Made by a program: the position numbers and the translations under genes. From UMGS621 sp964468815 (GTDB lineage Bacteria > Bacillota > Clostridia > Christensenellales > Borkfalkiaceae), in the NCBI GenBank assembly GCA_964468815.1, contig CAYXWN010000046.1, positions 1 through 11,217 on the forward strand: 11,217 bases of DNA. Reading direction: 5' to 3'. Below are positions 7,397 through 11,217 of the stretch, in pieces; positions within the stretch are counted from its first letter, which is position 1; each line of letters starts with the position of its first letter. The notes under the pieces are model-generated. The model was not told where the DNA came from. It did not search any database and saw only the letters and a list, made by a program, of their open reading frames with translations.

Positions 7397-7572
7397 GACT
7401 AATTAAATTTCCGTAACGGAATGTTTTTCGATCCCGTCCTTACGCTCTCGCCCAAGAATAAATCCGATTGCTCCCTTGCATTTTATATTCTACAACCGCT
7501 CCGCTCGCCTTGCATCGGTCTGTTTGCTCCTTTTCCCGAAACGGCAAACAAAAAACATCCTTTTTTCCTTTT

Positions 7573-7601
7573 ATTATACTCTATTTTTAACGGCATTGCA
7601 A
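7573..7601 (-). promoter_or_regulatory. Minus-strand sigma-A promoter candidate
   Basis: On the minus strand TTGCAA (7601-7596), a 17-base spacer and TATAAT (7578-7573). Transcription would start near 7566 and run left toward the hairpin at 7327-7289, giving about 280 bases. The only open frame near its start is a 22-codon one at 7558-7490. The transcript, if real, has no recognised product. Confidence 0.4.
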
Positions 7602-7653
7602 GAATTTTTTCCGAATATTCGGTTTTTCTTCGCCGCATTTAAACGACTTACTT

Positions 7654-8661
7654 TTATAAATTAGTATGCTCCCTTTTCTTTTTTTCCTCCTCCGATATTT
7701 TAAGCCTTTCTCTTTCGGCATATTCTCTTTCGCGTTTGCGTGCTTTGCGTGCTTCTTCCCCAAAAGGATCGATACAAAATTCTCGTAACTGACAATAACT
7801 TTCGTAATACAAACGGAAAAAATTAGAATTTTTAACTTTATTAAAATATACTAAATCAATATGCGCTTCGATTAAAAACTTTTTCTGACGATCCCTTAAA
7901 TTTTTAAGCGATACGATTCCCGTTAACAGAAAGATCCCGCTTAATATTGATAATGCGACGATAAAATAGTCGATAGAATACGACACAGAACAAAAATGCA
8001 ATAACCAATTAATGCAGCCGATCCATACAAAACCAGTAAATTTCTTTTCTGTTAGCCTCTTATCGTATTCCGAGTTTTCTCGTTCTAATTTTTTTATACA
8101 TACTCTTGTTATCTTCGATACCAATATTACTCCGCCAAGCAAACATAATTGAATCCATATTTGGGAATCACTCAAAACGCTAACACCCTGAAGCGCACGT
8201 ATATCCACGATCGAAAACGAAGCATATAAGACCAAAAGAATAATAAAACGAAAATAATTCATAACATTCGCAAGAAAAAATAACTTTCTGAATGACTGAT
8301 ATCGTTGTTCACATTCTTCTTTTTCCCCAAAAACCTCTGATTTTTCTTTTTCATAATTGTAATAATAATTGAATTGCTCCCATTCTTTCTTTGTGATTTT
8401 TTGATCTAATTCGTGTTCCAACTCAATACTTCTCTCACATTCCTTTTTATTGCGGAAAAATTTATACCACAATTTATGATAAAAGTATGTATCATCAGAT
8501 TTTTCTTCATAAACTTTATGTCTTATGGACCAAGTCTCCCCAAATTCCTCCTTAGTTTCATATTCGTAAACTTGATTTCCCCATTTATCTTTTACGTATT
8601 CTTTTTTTGTGCTAAAAATGATTTTCTGTTCCGTTTTATATAAGTAGCCCTTCTGTACCAT
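7654..8661 (-). CDS. Hypothetical four-helix membrane protein
   Basis: 335 residues, not recognised as a member of any known family. Residues 1-125 are highly charged and rich in Tyr, Lys and Glu, predicted cytoplasmic. Four hydrophobic segments follow at about 130-152, 166-183, 207-225 and 229-251, with a charged loop (185-206) between the second and third. The C-terminus (300-333) is an uninterrupted Arg/Lys/Glu-rich helix, likely a coiled coil. The ATG at 8661 follows AAGGGGAG by about eight bases. It begins four bases after the stop of a 41-codon gene (8666-8791), and its ribosome site lies inside that gene, so translation is probably coupled. The base composition is more AT-rich than cls or spoIIE, consistent with acquired DNA. 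No signal peptide and no enzyme motif are seen. Confidence 0.8.
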   Translation of the reverse strand: MVQKGYLYKTEQKIIFSTKKEYVKDKWGNQVYEYETKEEFGETWSIRHKVYEEKSDDTYFYHKLWYKFFRNKKECERSIELEHELDQKITKKEWEQFNYYYNYEKEKSEVFGEKEECEQRYQSFRKLFFLANVMNYFRFIILLVLYASFSIVDIRALQGVSVLSDSQIWIQLCLLGGVILVSKITRVCIKKLERENSEYDKRLTEKKFTGFVWIGCINWLLHFCSVSYSIDYFIVALSILSGIFLLTGIVSLKNLRDRQKKFLIEAHIDLVYFNKVKNSNFFRLYYESYCQLREFCIDPFGEEARKARKREREYAERERLKISEEEKKKREHTNL

Positions 8662-8665
8662 TTTT

Positions 8666-8791
8666 TCATCTCCCCTTACGCCTCTTTCGTGTTTTTATTC
8701 CCTTACTGCCGCCGACATAATAAAGGTATAGATCATGATCGATTGCCGTTTTAGATAACTTTTCTTGTACATTTCGTTCATCCGGAAACAT
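8666..8791 (-). CDS. Small basic protein of 41 residues, unknown function
   Basis: The ATG at 8791 is preceded by GGAGG (8804-8800) at an ideal spacing of eight bases. The product starts MFPDERNVQEKLSK and ends in a strongly basic tail (GIKTRKRRKGR); it has no membrane segment. The TGA at 8666-8668 is four bases before the start of the 335-residue membrane protein gene, whose ribosome site is inside this frame. The excellent ribosome site and tight coupling argue for a real gene. It might be a partner of the membrane protein or mainly a leader cistron. No family is recognised. Confidence 0.62.
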   Translation of the reverse strand: MFPDERNVQEKLSKTAIDHDLYLYYVGGSKGIKTRKRRKGR

Positions 8792-8880
8792 TTATTTTTC
8801 CTCCGCTATTATTTTTATATATAAATAAAATTACAAAAAATCGCCGTTTTCTTTGCCGAAAAGGCATACCTTTCGCAACA

Positions 8881-8889
8881 ATTATATCA
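8881..8889 (-). promoter_or_regulatory. Extended -10 promoter candidate for the two-gene minus-strand unit
   Basis: On the minus strand TGATATAAT (8889-8881) is a full extended -10 element. The -35 region at the expected distance is poor. Transcription would start near 8874, leaving a leader of about 83 bases that can form a CGAAAGG/CCTTTTCG hairpin before the Shine-Dalgarno of the 41-codon gene. Confidence 0.5.
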
Positions 8890-8986
8890 CGTCTGCTGTT
8901 ATTGTACCCACAAAACGAACACTAAATATTGTTAATTGTAAAAATACCAAGATAGGAACAAATAATTTTTCATCAACATTCTCTTT

Positions 8987-9015
8987 AAAAAAAATGCGTC
9001 TACCGAAGTAAACGC
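8987..9015 (-). terminator. Terminator of the candidate small RNA
   Basis: On the minus strand TGCGTTTAC, a TTCG tetraloop and GTAGACGCA (9015-8995, one mismatch) are followed by eight Ts (8994-8987). The UUCG loop closed by a good stem is a strong terminator, and it faces left only. Confidence 0.85.
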
Positions 9016-9192
9016 ACAAAAAAGCAAACTCCGATAGTCGCCAAACCAACTGAAAAGCAAGAACAAATCTTTGCTATATCCAATAGGAATTTGCATTTTT
9101 ATCAAATTCATTATGGATATAACACCAAAAGAATATAATTATCCCAAAAAAGGATAAAAATAGTCCCTGCTTAATTATTCAGTTGGTTTTGC
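8987..9192 (-). ncRNA. Candidate structured small RNA, about 205 nt, family unknown
   Basis: A consensus promoter (9226-9199) and a strong terminator (9015-8987) bracket this stretch, with no credible gene inside. The predicted 5' end lies three bases before a perfect 12-bp long-range stem (9189-9178 with 9054-9043). After a 5-base bulge on one side, a 10-bp stem follows (9172-9163 with 9064-9055, two G-U pairs). It encloses a 6-bp hairpin (9157-9152 with 9144-9139) and an apical arm (9121-9115 with 9081-9075, then 9109-9103 with 9093-9087, 7 bp each). A closing stem at the very 5' end, a central open region and an apical arm recall 6S RNA in size and plan, but no 6S sequence signature could be confirmed. 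Other known families (SRP RNA, T-box, tmRNA) do not fit. Confidence 0.6.
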
Positions 9193-9198
9193 ATAGTT

Positions 9199-9226
9199 AT
9201 TATAGCATATATAAAAGTTTTATCAA
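9199..9226 (-). promoter_or_regulatory. Strong sigma-A promoter of the candidate small RNA
   Basis: On the minus strand TTGATA (9226-9221), a 16-base spacer ending TGC, and TATAAT (9204-9199): near-consensus -35 and perfect extended -10. The start is predicted near 9192. It lies 73 bases beyond the tuf stop and beyond the tuf terminator, so the unit is independent. Confidence 0.75.
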
Positions 9227-9247
9227 GTAGTTTTACGTGAAAATAAA

Positions 9248-9281
9248 AGAAAACTCGACTCATGAAAAAGTCGAGTTTTCT
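9248..9281. terminator. Terminator of tuf
   Basis: A perfect 13-bp inverted repeat (9248-9260 with 9269-9281) around an 8-base loop. On the minus strand it is followed by TTTTATTTT and lies 25 bases after the tuf stop codon. Confidence 0.8.
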
Positions 9282-9306
9282 AAGTTATTCAATTTAAATT
9301 CCTAAC

Positions 9307-10528
9307 TTATTTTACGATCTTGGAAACAACGCCCGAACCAACGGTTCTGCCGCCTTCACGGATAGCGAAACGAAGTCCTTCTTCCATAGCGATCGGCGTA
9401 ATCAATTTAACGCTGATCTTAACGTTGTCGCCCGGCATAACCATTTCAACGCCCTGGGGAAGTTCAATCGTTCCCGTAACGTCCGTGGTTCTGAAATAGA
9501 ACTGAGGACGATAGTTGTTGAAGAACGGGGTGTGACGGCCGCCTTCTTCCTTGGTCAAAACGTAAACCTGACCTTCGAAGTCGGTGTGGGGATGAACGGT
9601 GCCCGGCTTTGCGATAACCTGACCTCTTTCAATCGCCTTTCTGTCGATACCTCTCAAAAGAGCACCGACGTTGTCGCCTGCCTGCGCTTCGTCAAGCAAC
9701 TTTCTGAACATTTCCAAACCGGTAATAACGGTGGAAACGGGTTTTTCCTGCAATCCGACGATTTCAGCGGGATCGCCGACCTTCGCAACACCTCTCTCAA
9801 CTCTACCCGTAGCAACCGTACCACGACCGGAGATCGTGAACACGTCTTCAACAGGGAGCAAGAAGGGCTTGGAATCCTCTCTCGCGGGAGTGGGGATATA
9901 GGTGTCGATCGCGTTCATCAATTCTCTGATGCACTCGGTCTCGGGAGCGGTCGCGATAACGTCCGGCTCGGAGTTCTGAGCACATTCAAGAGCCTTCAAC
10001 GCAGAACCCTTGATGATGGGGGTATCGTCTCCGGGGAAGCCGTACTCGTTCAACAATTCACGAACTTCCATTTCAACGAGTTCCAACAATTCGGGATCGT
10101 CCAACTGATCGGTCTTGTTCAGGAATACTACGATGTAGGGAACGCCAACCTGACGAGCGAGCAAGATGTGCTCTCTGGTCTGGGGCATCGGGCCGTCCGT
10201 CGCAGCAACGACGAGGATTGCGCCGTCCATCTGCGCAGCACCGGTGATCATGTTCTTAACGTAGTCTGCGTGTCCCGGGCAGTCAACGTGTGCATAGTGT
10301 CTGCTGTCCGTCTGATACTCGACNNNNNNNNNNGGTATTAATTGTAATACCACGAGCCTTTTCTTCAGGAGCTTTGTCGATTTCGTCGTATCTCATCTTT
10401 TGAGCCTGACCCTTAGCAGCCATCGTCATGGTGATTGCCGCGGTCAAGGTCGTCTTACCATGGTCGACGTGACCGATGGTGCCGATGTTGACGTGGGGTT
10501 TACTTCTGTCAAATTTAGCCTTTGCCAT
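9307..10528 (-). CDS. tuf: Elongation factor Tu, with a 10-N assembly gap
   Basis: EF-Tu is the GTPase that delivers aminoacyl-tRNA to the ribosome. The start ATG (10528) follows GGAGG by eight bases. G motifs, numbered with two residues restored in the gap: G1 GHVDHGKT (19-26), G2 RGITINT (59-65), G3 DCPGH (81-85), G4 NKTD (136-139; the usual Cys is Thr) and G5 SALK. Domains 2 and 3 are complete to the end VVSKIVK. The stretch after G5 (ALKALECAQN to AIDTYIPTP) is some eight residues longer than in E. coli or B. subtilis, which gives about 405 residues. The gap at 10324-10333 sits between INT and VEYQT, where family members have two residues, so six bases are missing and the ten Ns are a placeholder that breaks the frame. 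A repeated tuf gene could cause such a break. It lies downstream of fusA but has its own promoter. Confidence 0.97.
10324..10333. other. Assembly gap (10 Ns)
   Basis: Ten Ns inside tuf. The flanking codons on the minus strand (ATT AAT ACC and GTC GAG TAT) are both in frame with EF-Tu and should be two codons apart, so the real missing length is most likely six bases. Confidence 0.95.
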
Positions 10529-10568
10529 TCTTCTTTCCTCCAATTTTGTTTGTTTTATTTTTTGTTTT

Positions 10569-10615
10569 AAGAATGCCTTATCAAAAAACATTCTTTCGGC
10601 AATTCCGAAAGAATG
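10569..10615 (-). promoter_or_regulatory. tuf leader hairpin with T run and possible alternative pairing (attenuator-like)
   Basis: On the minus strand CATTCTTTCGG's partner arms (10615-10605 and 10599-10589) form a perfect 11-bp stem, followed by six Ts (10588-10583). A further CATTCTT (10575-10569) downstream can pair with the second arm (7 bp) in competition with the stem. It may be the terminator of fusA, an attenuator of tuf, or a 5' stabilising hairpin of tuf mRNA, since it begins about four bases after the predicted tuf start of transcription. Confidence 0.55.
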
Positions 10616-10625
10616 CCTTTCTCTT

Positions 10626-10654
10626 ATTTTACTATGATTTCCCTTAATTGTCAA
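10626..10654 (-). promoter_or_regulatory. Sigma-A promoter of tuf
   Basis: On the minus strand a perfect TTGACA (10654-10649), a 17-base spacer and TAAAAT (10631-10626). It starts 23 bases beyond the fusA stop. Transcription should begin near 10619, giving a leader of about 90 bases. tuf is therefore expected to be transcribed strongly by itself, as well as from any read-through of fusA. Confidence 0.8.
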
Positions 10655-10676
10655 TAAAAAACTCAAATAATTCGAT

Positions 10677-11217
10677 TTAAGCTTTTTTTCCGATGACTTT
10701 TTCTGCCACGGACTTGGGAACTTCCGCATAATGCGAGAATTGCATGGAGTAATTTCCGCGTCCCTGCGTTCTGGATCTAAGGTCGGTTGCGTAACCGAAC
10801 ATTTCAGAAAGCGGAATGTGCGCGTCGATTACCTTTACGCCGTTTCTGTCTTCCGTTCCTTGGATTACGCCGCGGCGTGCCGTAACGTTCCCCATCAGAT
10901 CGCCGAAGTATTGTTCGGGCGTCGTGATTTCAACGGACATGATCGGCTCTAACAGAACACTCTTCGCCTTGGCAAGACCGTCTTTCAACGCCATCGAGCC
11001 TGCGATCTTAAACGCCATTTCGGACGAGTCGACGTCGTGATAACTTCCGTCGTAAACGGTTACTTTGAAATCGACGACCTCGTAGCCTGCCAAAATTCCG
11101 TTCTTAGAGGCTTCCATGATACCCTTGTTGATCGGTTGAATAAATTCCTTGGGAATCGATCCGCCGACGGTTTCGTCCACGAACTCATAGCCCTTGCCGG
11201 GTTCTTGGGGTTCAAGA
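10677..11217 (-). CDS. fusA: Elongation factor G, C-terminal part (cut by window edge)
   Basis: EF-G drives translocation of tRNAs and mRNA on the ribosome using GTP. The last 179 residues are visible; the frame stays open to the window edge at 11216, so the start and the GTPase domain lie outside. Recognisable parts are EPGKGYEFVDETVGGSIPKE (domain IV, where other EF-Gs read FEFV..IVGG.IPKE), a domain IV strand ending YDGSYHDVDSSEMAFK, then the domain V beta-alpha-beta fold with LLEPIMSVEITTPEQYFGDL, and the closing RSRTQGRGNYSMQFSHYAEVP. No defect is seen. Followed by tuf, it is the usual end of the str operon (rpsL-rpsG-fusA-tuf). Confidence 0.97.
   Translation of the reverse strand, partial: LEPQEPGKGYEFVDETVGGSIPKEFIQPINKGIMEASKNGILAGYEVVDFKVTVYDGSYHDVDSSEMAFKIAGSMALKDGLAKAKSVLLEPIMSVEITTPEQYFGDLMGNVTARRGVIQGTEDRNGVKVIDAHIPLSEMFGYATDLRSRTQGRGNYSMQFSHYAEVPKSVAEKVIGKKA

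Noticed and set aside
8932..9111. A 59-codon minus-strand frame (MNLIKMQIPI...) overlapping the candidate small RNA
   Set aside because: It has no ribosome site, lies across the folded stems and continues through the strong UUCG terminator, so the transcript would end before the stop codon. A hydrophobic type I toxin was considered, but the gene structure does not fit.
9532..10341. A long plus-strand frame of 269 codons
   Set aside because: It is antisense to tuf, includes the N gap, and reflects the codon bias of a highly expressed gene.

Overview
The window looks like part of a draft genome of a spore-forming clostridial bacterium (Bacillota). The support is a full-length SpoIIE phosphatase, strong Shine-Dalgarno sequences, sigma-A-type promoters, and an EF-G/EF-Tu pair that resembles low-GC Gram-positive proteins. 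A run of 10 Ns inside the EF-Tu gene marks an assembly join.

Left part, read rightward. The left edge (1-55) is the tip of an IS3-family (IS150-type) insertion sequence pointing out of the window. Next come a cardiolipin synthase (cls) and, 29 bases later, an L-rhamnose mutarotase (rhaM), probably one operon from a promoter just outside the IS. Two terminators follow. Then comes spoIIE, the membrane phosphatase that activates sigma-F in the forespore. After a 380-base gap with a bidirectional hairpin and a good promoter, there is a cytoplasmic GH78 alpha-L-rhamnosidase-type gene. Its N-terminus is intact only if the reading frame changes at a run of seven As. RhaM and GH78 fit one task, since inverting hydrolysis releases one L-rhamnose anomer and the mutarotase interconverts the anomers.

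Middle part (7054-9300) is AT-rich and accessory. It begins with a dense cluster of hairpins, one of them a near-copy of the hairpin upstream of GH78. It then carries, on the minus strand, a two-gene unit: a previously unmarked 41-residue basic protein and a four-helix membrane protein of unknown function. Further right, also on the minus strand, a strong promoter and a strong UUCG-loop terminator bracket about 200 bases. That stretch contains no convincing gene but folds into nested long-range stems, and it is the best candidate here for an undescribed (or 6S-like) structured RNA.

Right part, minus strand: tuf (EF-Tu, with the N gap) and the 3' end of fusA (EF-G), the usual end of the str operon. 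tuf has its own consensus promoter between the two genes. A terminator-like hairpin lies at the very 5' end of its leader, with a downstream segment that could pair alternatively.
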